A stretch of 64,000 nucleotides of DNA from Nostoc sp. NMS9 (GTDB lineage Bacteria > Cyanobacteriota > Cyanobacteriia > Cyanobacteriales > Nostocaceae), in the NCBI RefSeq assembly GCF_017114995.1, contig NZ_JABXKL010000004.1, positions 1 to 64,000 of the forward strand. The letters are read 5' to 3'. The notes under the pieces were generated by a model. That model ran no database searches, had not been told where the DNA came from, and worked only from the letters and a program-made list of their open reading frames with translations. A program made the translations under genes and the position numbers. How positions within the stretch are numbered: position 1 is the stretch's first letter; each line of letters starts with the position of its first letter. Shown in pieces: positions 18,217 to 29,439 of this stretch.

Positions 18217-19116
18217 ATGTGGGACTACACCGATAAAGTATTAGAACTGTTTTACGATCCCAAAAATCAGGGAGAAATTGAAGAAACAAGCGAAGCTGGA
18301 GTTAAGGTTGCAACGGGAGAAATCGGTAGCATTGCTTGCGGTGATGCTCTGAGATTGCACCTGAAAGTGGAAGTAGAATCTGATAAGATTCTAGATGCTC
18401 GTTTTCAAACCTTTGGCTGTACTAGTGCGATCGCATCTTCTAGTGCATTAACCGAAATGATCAAAGGTTTAACCTTAGATGAAGCCCTGAAAGTGTCCAA
18501 TAGAGACATTGCAGATTACCTTGGTGGTTTGCCAGAAGCAAAGATGCATTGCTCTGTTATGGGACAAGAAGCGCTAGAAGCCGCTATCTATAATTATCGT
18601 GGCATACCTCTAGCTACCCACGATGATGATGATGAAGGTGCATTAGTTTGCAGTTGCTTTGGAATCAGCGAGTCTAAGATTCGTCGCGTGATTCTAGAAA
18701 ATCATCTCACGGATGCCGAACAAGTAACAAATTATGTGAAAGCTGGTGGCGGATGCGGTTCCTGTCTGGCTAATATCGATGATATTATTAGATCAGTTCA
18801 ACAGGAATACGCCTCACCTGCTCTCAACAATTACGGCGTAAAAGTTGCCACAGAAATTGTTACGTCTAAAGAGCGATCACTAACAAACGTGCAAAAGATT
18901 GCTCTAATTCAAAAGGTTCTCGATGAAGAAGTCAGACCCGTACTCATTGCAGACGGGGGAGATGTAGAACTATATGATGTAGAAGGCGATCGCGTTAAAG
19001 TTGTACTGCAAGGTGCTTGCGGTTCCTGTTCTAGTAGTACAGCAACTCTGAAAATTGCGATCGAAGCCAGATTACAAGATCGTGTCAGCAAGAGCCTTGT
19101 AGTCGAAGCAGTTTAG
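18217..19116 (+). CDS. nifU: NifU Fe-S scaffold protein
   Basis: A 299-residue three-domain scaffold for nitrogenase Fe-S clusters. The N-terminal IscU-like domain has its three cysteines in IACGDAL, FGCTSAIA and MHCSVMG. The central [2Fe-2S] domain has CSCFGI and GGGCGSC. The C-terminal Nfu domain has GACGSCSSSTATL. A short acidic linker joins the first two domains. It works with NifS, whose gene is immediately upstream. Confidence 0.97.
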   Translation: MWDYTDKVLELFYDPKNQGEIEETSEAGVKVATGEIGSIACGDALRLHLKVEVESDKILDARFQTFGCTSAIASSSALTEMIKGLTLDEALKVSNRDIADYLGGLPEAKMHCSVMGQEALEAAIYNYRGIPLATHDDDDEGALVCSCFGISESKIRRVILENHLTDAEQVTNYVKAGGGCGSCLANIDDIIRSVQQEYASPALNNYGVKVATEIVTSKERSLTNVQKIALIQKVLDEEVRPVLIADGGDVELYDVEGDRVKVVLQGACGSCSSSTATLKIAIEARLQDRVSKSLVVEAV

Positions 19117-19432
19117 GAATTGCTGTAGGACTTATCGTACTCTACAAATACGCCCTAATATGCATTCAGCCAGGAACAGAAAGTAGGATTTGAATTGAAT
19201 CATTGTCTCCACTCGATGCTTCATACCAATTCGCCAAAAGAAAGATACAGATTGAAATCAAACTTTCTTATTACTAATTACGTAGACACCCAAAGGATTG
19301 CTTCCCCCAAGGTATTACGAATTACGAATTGGTATCAGCCCTACCACTATTACGGCTAACAGCATATAGGCTTCATAGATTAAGCGCCTACTTGCGAATT
19401 TCATTATCTAACTCGCTTCAAAGGAACAGGAT
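19117..19432. repeat. nifU-glbN spacer with inverted repeat
   Basis: No gene is present. Inverted 10-mers taccaattcg (19224-19233) and cgaattggta (19325-19334) bracket a 111-bp segment. A similar bracket of 103 bp occurs at 44607-44709, suggesting a small dispersed element. The promoter of glbN may also lie here. Confidence 0.5.
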
Positions 19433-19789
19433 ATGAGCACATTGTACGACAAACTTGGCGGACAACCAGCTATTGAACAAATAGTAGATGAACTCCACAA
19501 ACGCATTGCCACAGACAGCATCCTCAACCCATTTTTTGCTGGTACAGATATGCCCAAGCAGCGTAATCATCTAGTTGCTTTCTTATCTCAGATTTTTGAG
19601 GGACCAAAGCAATACGGCGGTCGTCCAATGGACAAAACACACGCTGGAATGAATTTACAGCAACAACACTTTGATGAGATTGCCAAGCTCCTAGGTGAAT
19701 CAATGGCTGTGCGTGGAGAGTCAGCAGAAGACACCAAAGCTGCACTAGAGCGTGTCACAAATGTGAAAGGCGCTATTTTAAACAAGTAA
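19433..19789 (+). CDS. glbN: Cyanoglobin (group I truncated haemoglobin)
   Basis: A 118-residue 2-on-2 globin: TLYDKLGGQPAIEQIVDELHKR, the F-helix region with the proximal histidine in AGMNLQQQHFDEIAKLL, and Phe-Phe in LNPFFAGTD. In Nostoc commune and N. punctiforme glbN sits at this exact place between nifU and nifH and is linked to nitrogen fixation, probably binding O2 near nitrogenase or respiratory oxidases. A GGAACAGG ribosome site precedes the ATG. Confidence 0.93.
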   Translation: MSTLYDKLGGQPAIEQIVDELHKRIATDSILNPFFAGTDMPKQRNHLVAFLSQIFEGPKQYGGRPMDKTHAGMNLQQQHFDEIAKLLGESMAVRGESAEDTKAALERVTNVKGAILNK

Positions 19790-21024
<1,235 letters not shown>

Positions 21025-21126
21025 GTCGCTGCTAAGAAATAATGCTTTAGTACAAGGAAAAAGGAAGAGTTTCATATCTTTCCTTTTACCTTTTACTCTC
21101 CCCCTTACATCCCCCCTAACCTTAGA

Positions 21127-21143
21127 GGGGACTCCTAGTCCCC
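21127..21143 (+). promoter_or_regulatory. Stem-loop between nifH and nifD
   Basis: A perfect 7-bp hairpin (ggggact-cct-agtcccc) lies in the 164-bp nifH-nifD spacer and is surrounded by C-rich tracts. It is not followed by a T-run, so RNA processing or stabilisation of nifH mRNA is more likely than termination. That role is inferred. Confidence 0.5.
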
Positions 21144-21188
21144 CTATACCCCCAATACCCCCATCCTTACGACTCACAGAGACTAAGT

Positions 21189-22631
21189 ATGACTCCTCCA
21201 GAAAACAAAAACATCATCGAAGAAAGAAAAGAGCTAATTAAAGAAGTTCTCAGTGCTTATCCTGAAAAAGCTGCTAAAAAGCGCGAAAAGCATTTAAACG
21301 TATACGAAGAAGGTAAGTCCGATTGCGGCGTTAAGTCTAACATTAAATCCCTGCCTGGGGTAATGACCGCTCGTGGTTGTGCTTACGCTGGTTCTAAAGG
21401 TGTGGTTTGGGGTCCTATTAAGGATATGATCCACATCAGCCACGGGCCTGTAGGTTGCGGTTACTGGTCTTGGTCTGGTCGTCGTAACTACTACATCGGC
21501 ACCACAGGTATTGATACCTTTGGTACCATGCACTTCACCTCTGACTTCCAAGAAAGAGATATCGTTTTCGGTGGTGACAAGAAACTTACCAAGCTCATCC
21601 AAGAACTTGATGTACTTTTCCCCCTCAACCGTGGTGTTTCCATTCAATCTGAATGTCCCATCGGTCTAATTGGGGATGACATCGAAGCTGTTGCTCGGAA
21701 GACATCGAAAGAAATTGGCAAGCCAGTTGTACCTGTGCGTTGCGAAGGCTTCCGGGGTGTTTCGCAATCTTTGGGACACCACATTGCTAACGACATGGTT
21801 CGTGACTGGGTGTTCACCAGATCAGACCAAGCTAAGAAAGACGGAACACTTCAGTTTGAAGGCACTCCTTATGATGTAGCCATCATTGGTGACTACAACA
21901 TCGGTGGTGATGCTTGGGCTAGCCGCATCCTGTTAGAAGAACTCGGCTTGCGCGTAGTCGCTCAGTGGTCAGGTGATGGCACCATCAACGAAATGTTGAT
22001 GACCCCCAATGTGAAGATGAACCTCATCCACTGTTATCGGTCGATGAACTACATCAGCCGTCACATGGAAGAAGCTTATGGTATACCCTGGCTTGAGTAT
22101 AATTTCTTCGGTCCCACCAAGATTGCTGAATCTTTACGGGAAATCGCTTCTAAGTTTGACGAGACAATCCAAGCAAACGCTGAGAAGATTATCGCCAAGT
22201 ATCAGCCCACAATGGATGCAATTCTTGGGAAGTATCGCCCCCGTTTGGAAGGTAAGACTGTAGCCATCATGGTTGGTGGTCTACGTCCTCGCCACGTTGT
22301 TCCAGCTTTCCAAGACTTGGGGATGAAGATGATTGGTACGGGTTATGAGTTCGCTCATAACGATGACTACAAACGTACTGCTCCCTTCATCGAAAACGGC
22401 ACCATCGTTTATGACGACGTTACCGCTTACGAATTCGAGGAATTTATCAAAGCCCTGAAGCCTGACCTTGTAGCCTCTGGTGTGAAAGAGAAGTACGTCT
22501 TCCAAAAGATGGGTCTTCCTTTCCGTCAAATGCACTCTTGGGATTACTCCGAACCTAGCGATCGCTCCTCAACATCATATAATGCAAGGTTTTTTCGCTG
22601 TGGCAGAAAAAAGAGCCTATTTCTAGCCTAA
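21189..22631 (+). CDS. nifD: NifD alpha chain, 5' part of an interrupted gene
   Basis: MoFe protein alpha subunit. Residues 1-454 are NifD; the P-cluster cysteines lie in [16 protein letters not shown] and [11 protein letters not shown]. The FeMo-co ligands are present: the Cys in [10 protein letters not shown] and the His in RQMHSWDYS. The gene is cut inside GGATTACTCCG (22541-22551), two codons after that histidine. The frame then runs into the element and ends 26 codons later with a non-NifD tail. Joining codon 451 to position 49214 gives an uninterrupted 503-residue NifD. The unexcised form would be non-functional. Confidence 0.97.
   Translation: MTPPENKNIIEERKELIKEVLSAYPEKAAKKREKHLNVYEEGKSDCGVKSNIKSLPGVMTARGCAYAGSKGVVWGPIKDMIHISHGPVGCGYWSWSGRRNYYIGTTGIDTFGTMHFTSDFQERDIVFGGDKKLTKLIQELDVLFPLNRGVSIQSECPIGLIGDDIEAVARKTSKEIGKPVVPVRCEGFRGVSQSLGHHIANDMVRDWVFTRSDQAKKDGTLQFEGTPYDVAIIGDYNIGGDAWASRILLEELGLRVVAQWSGDGTINEMLMTPNVKMNLIHCYRSMNYISRHMEEAYGIPWLEYNFFGPTKIAESLREIASKFDETIQANAEKIIAKYQPTMDAILGKYRPRLEGKTVAIMVGGLRPRHVVPAFQDLGMKMIGTGYEFAHNDDYKRTAPFIENGTIVYDDVTAYEFEEFIKALKPDLVASGVKEKYVFQKMGLPFRQMHSWDYSEPSDRSSTSYNARFFRCGRKKSLFLA
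22541..22551 (+). repeat. Left nifD recombination site GGATTACTCCG
   Basis: The 11-bp direct repeat that bounds nifD elements in heterocystous cyanobacteria. It is identical to 49213-49223. Recombination between the two leaves one copy in nifD, reading W-D-Y-S-G-P in frame. Confidence 0.97.
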
Positions 22632-22884
22632 ATGCAACTTGCAGGGTTATTTAGGAACAATCTGTTTTGATGCTTCAGACAGTATAACTCTTATGGAGTC
22701 TGGTTTTTAGATTTGAAAAGCATTTTGCTCAAAGAAAAACTGTAGAATAGAAAACTATTTTAAATGACGATTTTTTAGATTAAATGGTGCGATCGGCTTT
22801 ACTCGGCAACAAACCATTACCTGAAATGCGATTGTGTGACAGTAAAGACTATCACTAAAAACAGGAGTAATATACCTATAATAC

Positions 22885-23103
22885 TTAATTTCGCCAATCT
22901 ACTTTCGCTATTTCTGCTAGATGTTTAGCAGCATCAACTTTATCCAGAAATGTTTTAGCTTCGTATATATTGCTTCCGGGTCTAAACGCAAACCAAAGAT
23001 TACCTTGTTTCATAACACTACCTACTGAAATTCCCCTGATTGAAACTCCATATTTATTGCTGTCAGTGCCTTGACCAGTAATATCTGTATATAAAAAACC
23101 CAT
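22885..23103 (-). CDS. Hypothetical protein, nifD element
   Basis: A 72-residue protein of unknown function (FLYTDITGQGTDSNKYG...AKHLAEIAKVDWRN) with an AGGA ribosome site. It is the first gene inside the left end of the element. No domain is recognised. Confidence 0.5.
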   Translation of the reverse strand: MGFLYTDITGQGTDSNKYGVSIRGISVGSVMKQGNLWFAFRPGSNIYEAKTFLDKVDAAKHLAEIAKVDWRN

Positions 23104-23285
23104 ATAAGTGTCCTGTTTTAAGAATAGAAATTACTTTTTTTGGGCAAACGCGATCTTCAAAAACACGAAAAATCCATCTGTGGTATGTCAAACCTAAATT
23201 CAGCTTAACGTTTCCGCTCACAGGATGCAAACAACCTTTGCATCATTAAACACTGTTCTGGTGCAGTTCTGTTATCGTACTAAGT

Positions 23286-23828
23286 TTAGAAAGCTAAATG
23301 ATCAAGGTGTGGATCAAGTGCAACAAAACGATCACATGCATCCTTTAGCTCTTGTGCAGCATGATTCCAGAAAAATAGCTCAACGGTAAAACCATCATCA
23401 CGCAAGGTTTCAATAGCAGGTATAAAATCACCATCACCTGCCACCAAAGTAATCACATCCTCACTCTTATCCATTTTTGTATAAGCATCTCGCATCATCG
23501 CCGTCACAATACCTGTATCGACTTTTTTCTCTCTATTTGCAGCATTTCGGTCAACAATTATAGTTTCAAACCCTGCCCTCTCAGCAATTCCCCAGAGTGA
23601 ATCATTAGCAGGAGGACGTGAACCAAACAAAACTGCTCTCTTAATTTTGGTGGGGTCGCTTCCTGCTGTAAAGCTATGGAGTTTACCAAAATCAAGGCGA
23701 TAGCTGTTGTCGATAATCTTCTTATTCATCGCATCATAAATATTCGATACCAAAGCTCTCCGAACAGCGCTAACACGTTTGCTTTCGATGAAAACATTGG
23801 AATTATCTACATAAACAAAGTTAGACAT
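23286..23828 (-). CDS. NYN-domain (PIN-like) ribonuclease family protein
   Basis: A 180-residue LabA/NYN-type protein. It shows FVYVDNSNVFIESKR (first acidic motif), AVLFGSRPP, EKKVDTGIVTAMMRDAY and ITLVAGDGDFIPAIETLRDDGF (second acidic cluster), the fold of metal-dependent nucleases. It probably acts on RNA; the target is unknown. It stands alone on its strand. Confidence 0.8.
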   Translation of the reverse strand: MSNFVYVDNSNVFIESKRVSAVRRALVSNIYDAMNKKIIDNSYRLDFGKLHSFTAGSDPTKIKRAVLFGSRPPANDSLWGIAERAGFETIIVDRNAANREKKVDTGIVTAMMRDAYTKMDKSEDVITLVAGDGDFIPAIETLRDDGFTVELFFWNHAAQELKDACDRFVALDPHLDHLAF

Positions 23829-24313
23829 ATTAATATCTTTTTAATTTTTATAATTAAGCGCTTTATGGTTTGATGCGCTTACAACTCGCCAATCCTAACC
23901 AATTCGACTTAAAAGTGTCTTGTCTGGTTTTCCGTACCATCATCAGAGGTGATAAGTTTGTACAAAATTGAAGAGAGCATATAACATCGCCCCAATCGAC
24001 AACACGCCACTGTATATTTAGAGATTGTGTGTGAGATGCACAAGAAGTAGACCGTTGTGGCGATCGCCCTCACTCGGCAATAAACTAGGCGATCGCATTA
24101 AACCATTCAATCCTCAATTAACAATCCGGGTATCTTCCTGAAATATCGATGATTGCGTGTTAATAAAACTAATTTACGAGATAGTGCGACGCCGAATAGC
24201 CTATCGTAGACATCGCAGTAAAAGAAGTAGACCGTTGTTGCGATCGCCTCGTTGCAGCACGATGTGAAGCTGTTTTAGACTTAGAAAGATGTTATGCAGT
24301 AGTATTACACAAA
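23829..24313. other. Gene-free stretch
   Basis: 485 bp with stop codons in all frames, two copies of an aagaagtagaccgttgt(g/t)gcgatcgcc block (near 24043 and 24224), and the reverse of the dispersed gcgatgtctacgat repeat near 24202-24215. No gene is seen. Confidence 0.4.
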
Positions 24314-24913
24314 TTAACTACTGAATTGCTGAACAATTGTCTGTATAATTGCCAAAATAGCTCCTACATTATCCAAGTAATATCTTTGCTTATCAAGCAA
24401 AGCCACTTTTTGCGAAAGTTGAAGAAACTGCCATACTTCTCCTGTTGTCACACATCCATACACGGGTATTTCTGCTTGTCCAGATGAACGATTGAATAAA
24501 TCCGCCGCCACCATTTGCGCGATGCACTGTCCTAACCCAGCTTCAACATCATTTTTCTTCGCTTCTACAACAGTGATAATTGGGCTACGCAAAGGTGGTA
24601 AAGGTGGAGCCATTGCTAAAATAAAATCACATTCCCCAATCAATCCTTGTGCAGGATCAACGTCAAGTCTTTGTCCAGAGAAAATAGCCAAGCTATCTTG
24701 GCTGAGATCGCGACATGCTAGTAAAATCGGTACAATAATAAATTCGCTCCGAGCTTTTTCACTAATTAGAGCTAATTGGGTTCGCTTTCCTAAAGTTTCA
24801 TCTAACCACGAAGGAATAGAAAGAGGTACAAGCTTGGGAAAAAGATCGGCTTCTTGGGTGGTGATTCCCAAAACAGCCGAAACTTTTTCTAGAGTAAAGT
24901 CGCTGTACGCCAT
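24314..24913 (-). CDS. Restriction-endonuclease-fold hypothetical protein, copy 1
   Basis: A 199-residue protein. The core GECDFILA...ITVVEAKKNDVEAGLGQCIAQM has the spacing of a PD-(D/E)XK nuclease motif (D...E-x-K) followed by a Q-x3-Q-like helix. A preceding SEKARSEFIIVPILLACRDL block is shared with the related gene at 45654-46256 in the same element. The function is unknown; it may be a nuclease-like, possibly inactive, protein. Its start is 22 bp downstream of the PPK2 stop on the same strand. Confidence 0.65.
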   Translation of the reverse strand: MAYSDFTLEKVSAVLGITTQEADLFPKLVPLSIPSWLDETLGKRTQLALISEKARSEFIIVPILLACRDLSQDSLAIFSGQRLDVDPAQGLIGECDFILAMAPPLPPLRSPIITVVEAKKNDVEAGLGQCIAQMVAADLFNRSSGQAEIPVYGCVTTGEVWQFLQLSQKVALLDKQRYYLDNVGAILAIIQTIVQQFSS

Positions 24914-24934
24914 AGTTTTGACTCAGGAATCTTC

Positions 24935-25852
24935 TTAATAGACTTGAGGGACAAAAAACTGCTCATTGCGGGGAGCGCGAACATAATCCTCAGCCACGGG
25001 TCTAGACGGAAGTTCTAAGGGAGGAGGTGTCATATCTTCGTAAGGAACTTTGCTCAACAAATGATGAATGCAGTTGAGCCGCGCACGTCTTTTATCATCT
25101 GCTTCAATCGTAAACCAGGGGGCTTCTGGAATATTCGTGTAAGTAAACATGGTATCTTTTGCTTTAGAGTATTCTACCCAGCGATCGCGTGATTCCAAAT
25201 CCATTGGGCTGAGTTTCCAACGCCTTGCTGGATCGTGACTGCGAGAAAGAAAGCGTTGCTCTTGTTCTTCATCGCTGACGGAGAACCAGTACTTGATTAA
25301 AACAATGCCCGATCGCACCAGCATTCGTTCAAATTCCGGGCAAGATTGCATGAATTCTTGATATTCTGCTTCGGTACAAAAACCCATCACCCGTTCAACT
25401 CCGGCTCGGTTGTACCAACTGCGATCGAAGAGGACAATTTCGCCTGCTGTCGGAAGATGTTGCACGTAACGCTGAAAATACCACTGAGTTTTCTCGCGAT
25501 CGGAGGGGGTTCCCAGAGCAACCACACGACAGCCACGAGGATTGAGTGGATCGGCAATGCGTTTAATTACTCCTCCTTTGCCGGCAGCATCTCGCCCTTC
25601 AAATATGACGACAACTCGATAGCCAACGTGCTTAATCCAGTATTGCATTTTGACTAGCTCAATCTGAAGTTGCTTTAGTTCAGTTTCAAAAGTCTTTTTG
25701 GGAATTTTCTTGGCAAAAACTTCAGTACTACCATCAAAAATCCGTTTGGATTTTTTAGATTTTTTCTTGTCTTTTGCCTTTACTAGGTTTTCTATTAAAG
25801 TGGGTTGAACTAATTCATTATTTTGCTGGTTTTTAATTTCATCAATTGACAT
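24935..25852 (-). CDS. ppk2: Polyphosphate kinase 2 (PPK2)
   Basis: A 305-residue PPK2, which transfers phosphate between polyphosphate and nucleotides. Walker A is FEGRDAAGKGG, the Walker B region is VLFDRSWYNRAGVE, and the lid contains SRSHDPARRWKLSPMD. The Lys-rich N-terminal 50 residues are variable. Its length fits a one-domain class I enzyme, which usually makes GTP or ATP from polyphosphate. It is cargo of the nifD element and likely co-transcribed with the gene at 24314. Confidence 0.92.
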   Translation of the reverse strand: MSIDEIKNQQNNELVQPTLIENLVKAKDKKKSKKSKRIFDGSTEVFAKKIPKKTFETELKQLQIELVKMQYWIKHVGYRVVVIFEGRDAAGKGGVIKRIADPLNPRGCRVVALGTPSDREKTQWYFQRYVQHLPTAGEIVLFDRSWYNRAGVERVMGFCTEAEYQEFMQSCPEFERMLVRSGIVLIKYWFSVSDEEQEQRFLSRSHDPARRWKLSPMDLESRDRWVEYSKAKDTMFTYTNIPEAPWFTIEADDKRRARLNCIHHLLSKVPYEDMTPPPLELPSRPVAEDYVRAPRNEQFFVPQVY

Positions 25853-25990
25853 TGCAGTGACTCCATACCATTGAATCGGCAGAAATTAGAGTTTATCTAT
25901 GAAGTATAGCTTAGATAAGCATTTTTCTCTTTCCATTCTGCTCCTATTTCACCTGCTATCTATTAGTGAGGGTTTGAAATAAAAATGGTA

Positions 25991-26734
25991 TTAGCTGTCA
26001 TTGCTTTGCCTAATTTCTCGTTCAATAATCTCTTTAATAAATTCAGGTATTTCTTTGTTTAATCTTACTGCTTGTTGTTTTAATTTTTCATAAATTTCAA
26101 TATTATCCCCTTGCCACATAAGGTCTATCCTCCTAACTTGTTGGATCGCAACATGCGTGTAACTTTCTGGATACGCCCAGTAGCATGATAAGCAAATAGA
26201 TTTGTCTTTTATACTTTTCCAATTTTCACAATGCTCACATGACCAAGATTTTGCTCGATTAGCAGAACCACAAAGTAACATAAAGCTTTCAGCCTCTAGT
26301 TCTGGCTCTCCGTCAACTTCAAAAGGAACGCGGTGATCAATTTGCAATTCGCGCTTATCAACTTTCTCCAAATAGATGAAGCATTTACAGCCATATTTAT
26401 CGATCAATTCATCTTTCAACTGCTTGGACAAGCCCGTTCTACCCGATAGCCTAGAAAATCTAGTCTTGCTGATATCTCCAAATCTATAAGCAGCTATTCT
26501 TCTGCCATCACTTCCTGTAACGCGGAATGTTTCTAAAGGAATTCCATGTTCTTGAACATCTCTAGCTGCTCTAGGAGGATGATTGTAGCCGTACCTTTGT
26601 TTCAACTCTTCTGTTGTGACAAAACCATATTCCAAGATATGATCGATCACAGCTTTTGGTCTTTTGGCGGTTACTAATTGACAAAGTTGTATGAAATCAT
26701 CGGGTAAAAGAGGCTGCTGTTGAGAACTGTCCAT
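25991..26734 (-). CDS. HNH-type restriction endonuclease of an R-M pair
   Basis: A 247-residue protein. An N-terminal winged-helix-like part (LEYGFVTTEELKQRYGYNH) precedes an HNH core: CKCFIYLEKVDKRELQIDHRVPFEVDGE, with further cysteine pairs (CEHCENWKSIKDKSICLSC) binding zinc. It starts 38 bp inside the end of the adenine methylase gene, the layout of a Type II restriction-modification operon. The recognition site cannot be told from sequence. Confidence 0.8.
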   Translation of the reverse strand: MDSSQQQPLLPDDFIQLCQLVTAKRPKAVIDHILEYGFVTTEELKQRYGYNHPPRAARDVQEHGIPLETFRVTGSDGRRIAAYRFGDISKTRFSRLSGRTGLSKQLKDELIDKYGCKCFIYLEKVDKRELQIDHRVPFEVDGEPELEAESFMLLCGSANRAKSWSCEHCENWKSIKDKSICLSCYWAYPESYTHVAIQQVRRIDLMWQGDNIEIYEKLKQQAVRLNKEIPEFIKEIIEREIRQSNDS

Positions 26735-27644
26735 GCCATTTCAAAAGAGTAATTTGTTTATGTGCCTTGCTAATATAGCTCTCCAAATCTAAATTGCGAT
26801 CGCGCAGTAAACTTGGAGATAAGTACAAAGACTCTACTGTAATTTCTTTTCTACCTAATAATGTTGCTTGGGACGATCGCCCGACTTCAATTTCAATTTT
26901 TTTTAGTCCCAATTCTTCAGGTAATTCGTTACCGAAGGTTTTATTTCCTCGTTTGCCATCATAACTAACTACAAACGAGGTTCCTTTTTGATTTAACTCT
27001 TTGAGAGCTAAAACGAAATTATCAAAATTAATACCAGAATAATATCTTGAATCTTTATTACCGCATACACCTTGATATGGGGGATCTATATAGACAAAAT
27101 CACTATTTCTAACTTCAGCCAGAACATCTCTATAATCCAAGTATGTAAATCTACATTTACCTTTAAGAAGCCTAGAAACTCCTTCTATATTTTTCCTCAT
27201 TTTCTCAGGTTGGGTTCCCTTTCGCCTTTTATCAGGACTTTGATTAAACAACCCTTCAGAGTTATACCGTACAGCGCCTTTTACACATCTAGCCAACAAA
27301 TATAGAAAAATTTTTGGATTGTTACTTTTATTAAATTTATCTCTAGCTTCATAAAAATGTTTTACAGAATCCTCATGCTGTTCATTCCATATTTCTGCAT
27401 ACGTATTTGCTATTTCGTCTGGTTTCTCTACAATCAACTCCACTAGTTCAACTAGAGGTTTATTTAGATCGTTAATCCAAAATTTTTGAGAAATCCCTTT
27501 AGAAGATGCTGCGATACTAATTGCAGCAGTTCCTGAAAATGGCTCTACCAGCCTTTCCACTGTATTGGGTAGAAATCTGAGAATGTCTGAAGCTAGATTT
27601 CTCTTACTACCTTGATATTGAATTGGATGCGGGAGACTAGTCAT
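26697..27644 (-). CDS. DNA adenine methyltransferase of an R-M pair
   Basis: A 315-residue D12/Dam-class N6-adenine methylase: the AdoMet motif QYQGSKRNLASDILRFLP with VEPFSGTAAIS, and the catalytic FVYIDPPYQG (DPPY). It is upstream of and overlapping the HNH endonuclease gene, so self-protection should be made first. It would modify the host genome while the element is resident. Confidence 0.9.
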   Translation of the reverse strand: MTSLPHPIQYQGSKRNLASDILRFLPNTVERLVEPFSGTAAISIAASSKGISQKFWINDLNKPLVELVELIVEKPDEIANTYAEIWNEQHEDSVKHFYEARDKFNKSNNPKIFLYLLARCVKGAVRYNSEGLFNQSPDKRRKGTQPEKMRKNIEGVSRLLKGKCRFTYLDYRDVLAEVRNSDFVYIDPPYQGVCGNKDSRYYSGINFDNFVLALKELNQKGTSFVVSYDGKRGNKTFGNELPEELGLKKIEIEVGRSSQATLLGRKEITVESLYLSPSLLRDRNLDLESYISKAHKQITLLKWHGQFSTAASFTR

Positions 27645-27858
27645 CTCAAATAAAGAACAAATTATCTAATAACTTTATCACGGGAATAGAACGATTGAAG
27701 CGAAATTATTATGTTAACAAAAGCTGCGTTTTCATTGTGTTTGAAATAGCCAATAGAGAAAGACGATCACAAATAATAAATCGCCACATCTAACAAACGC
27801 GGTAATTAACGCTAGATAACTCAACACTTGGTTTACGCGATCGCTTTTAATAACTAAA

Positions 27859-29397
27859 TCATTGCGGATTCATCCGAATCAAGTCTGTTAAAATACTATC
27901 CAAACTACCGTTAACTTGAATCCGATCAATCTTCTCTGCAATCCGCTCTAATACTTCGAGTTCTTTCAAACGCAATGCAACGGGGTTATCCTCCATCACT
28001 TTAGCAGTGTTTAGCATACTGCGAGTAGCAGCAGTTTCTTCTCTACGTCTGACTACGTTTGCTTGAGCGGCTTTTTCTGCCTCCACTACCTTACTCAAGA
28101 TTGTCTTAATCTCACCAGGTAAAATAATATCTTTGACACCTACAGAATCTACTTCAATTCCATAGTCTGCGGCTTTCTGGCGAATGTATTCAGAGATGCT
28201 TCTATCAATTGCACCTTTATCTTCTAATAAAGCATCTAAGTTGCGTTCGCCGACTGCACCACGCAAAGCAAACTGTAATTCTTTGTATAAGAAACCGGAA
28301 ATATCTGATAACCCGTTTTTTGCCCTCAATGGGTCTTGGATGCGGAAGCCAGCCGTCAAATTCAACCGCAGAGGTACTTTATCTTTAGACAAGATGTCTT
28401 GACCGGATACTTCCATATTTTGTAGTCGCAGGTCAATGGTTTCGGTTTGAAAAGAGCGTCCAAATAACCACCAAGCGTGTACCCCTGGCGATCGCTGTCC
28501 TTGAAACTCTTGATTAATGTATACTAGTCCAACGTGTTGTGCAGGCACTTGGCAAATATGCAAACAGTTGCGACTGAGCAATTTAACTTCTGTTGAACCC
28601 TCAACCAACTCAGCCACTAAGTTTGGCTGTAACTGAGCATCAGCGCTAATATCGGTAATTTCCACTGCAACACCCTGCCAAAATAACTTGCGGCTGGTGG
28701 GCGGCAAAATAGAAATTACTTTTCCTCGGTATCGCACAATTGCAACTTGTGAAGCCAGTAATTGCACTGGTTCACAGTAGGCAGCAATAAAGTCGGGATG
28801 TTTTTCAATGAGTACATCTTCCAGGGGAAAGTCTGGGTTAGGGATAATCCGGCTGAGAGTTCGGACTGTAACATCTCTATCTACCGACCAAAAAGCATAC
28901 TCTCCTGGTTCTAGAGGTCGCACAAAATTGTTTTGCAGATATAGTAAACCAATCTCAGACTCTGAAATTTGGAACTTCTTCACTCCATTCAACGCGACTG
29001 AGCGTAATTGCTGTACAAAGGAACTAGGCAATTCCCAGCTTTCTTCTAAGTTGAATATATAAGACTCTACTTCAATAAAACCACGCCAAAAAGCAATTAA
29101 TTTATTTGGTGCAACGCTTACCCAATTCTGACCGTAGCGGACTAATGCAACTTGATTGAATGCGGTTCTGATAATCAATAAATGTTCTTGTAGTTCGGCT
29201 TGGTGATTTCGCAACAACAGTTCTAGGTTTTCAATCTGAGCTAGTGGCTGATTGAGGTCATAAATTTTTACTTGCCAATGCCGACCTAAATATGTATGTG
29301 TACCGGGTTGCAAAATTTTCTTAAAGTCACTGCGGTGATATAAGATGCCGATTTCGTTAGGTTTGATATAAAACGTTTCCCACATAGTGATTTGCAT
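27859..29397 (-). CDS. Slipin-like SPFH/Band-7 family protein with repeated front modules
   Basis: About 512 residues from the ATG at 29397; a TTG lies 42 bp earlier. Three successive modules begin with similar strands (IKPNEIGILYH, ISESEIGLLYL, VPAQHVGLVYI), each followed by a PGxxAxW-type turn. Only the third continues into a complete SPFH domain (LRLQNMEVSGQDILSKDKVPL, ERNLDALLEDKGAI, GIEVDSVGVKDIILP). A coiled-coil-like tail follows. SPFH proteins organise membranes; no strong transmembrane helix is seen here. Confidence 0.82.
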   Translation of the reverse strand: MQITMWETFYIKPNEIGILYHRSDFKKILQPGTHTYLGRHWQVKIYDLNQPLAQIENLELLLRNHQAELQEHLLIIRTAFNQVALVRYGQNWVSVAPNKLIAFWRGFIEVESYIFNLEESWELPSSFVQQLRSVALNGVKKFQISESEIGLLYLQNNFVRPLEPGEYAFWSVDRDVTVRTLSRIIPNPDFPLEDVLIEKHPDFIAAYCEPVQLLASQVAIVRYRGKVISILPPTSRKLFWQGVAVEITDISADAQLQPNLVAELVEGSTEVKLLSRNCLHICQVPAQHVGLVYINQEFQGQRSPGVHAWWLFGRSFQTETIDLRLQNMEVSGQDILSKDKVPLRLNLTAGFRIQDPLRAKNGLSDISGFLYKELQFALRGAVGERNLDALLEDKGAIDRSISEYIRQKAADYGIEVDSVGVKDIILPGEIKTILSKVVEAEKAAQANVVRRREETAATRSMLNTAKVMEDNPVALRLKELEVLERIAEKIDRIQVNGSLDSILTDLIRMNPQ

Positions 29398-29439
29398 AAA
29401 TAATTTGTGTGATAGCTTAAGCAAGCTAGGCAATTGCAA

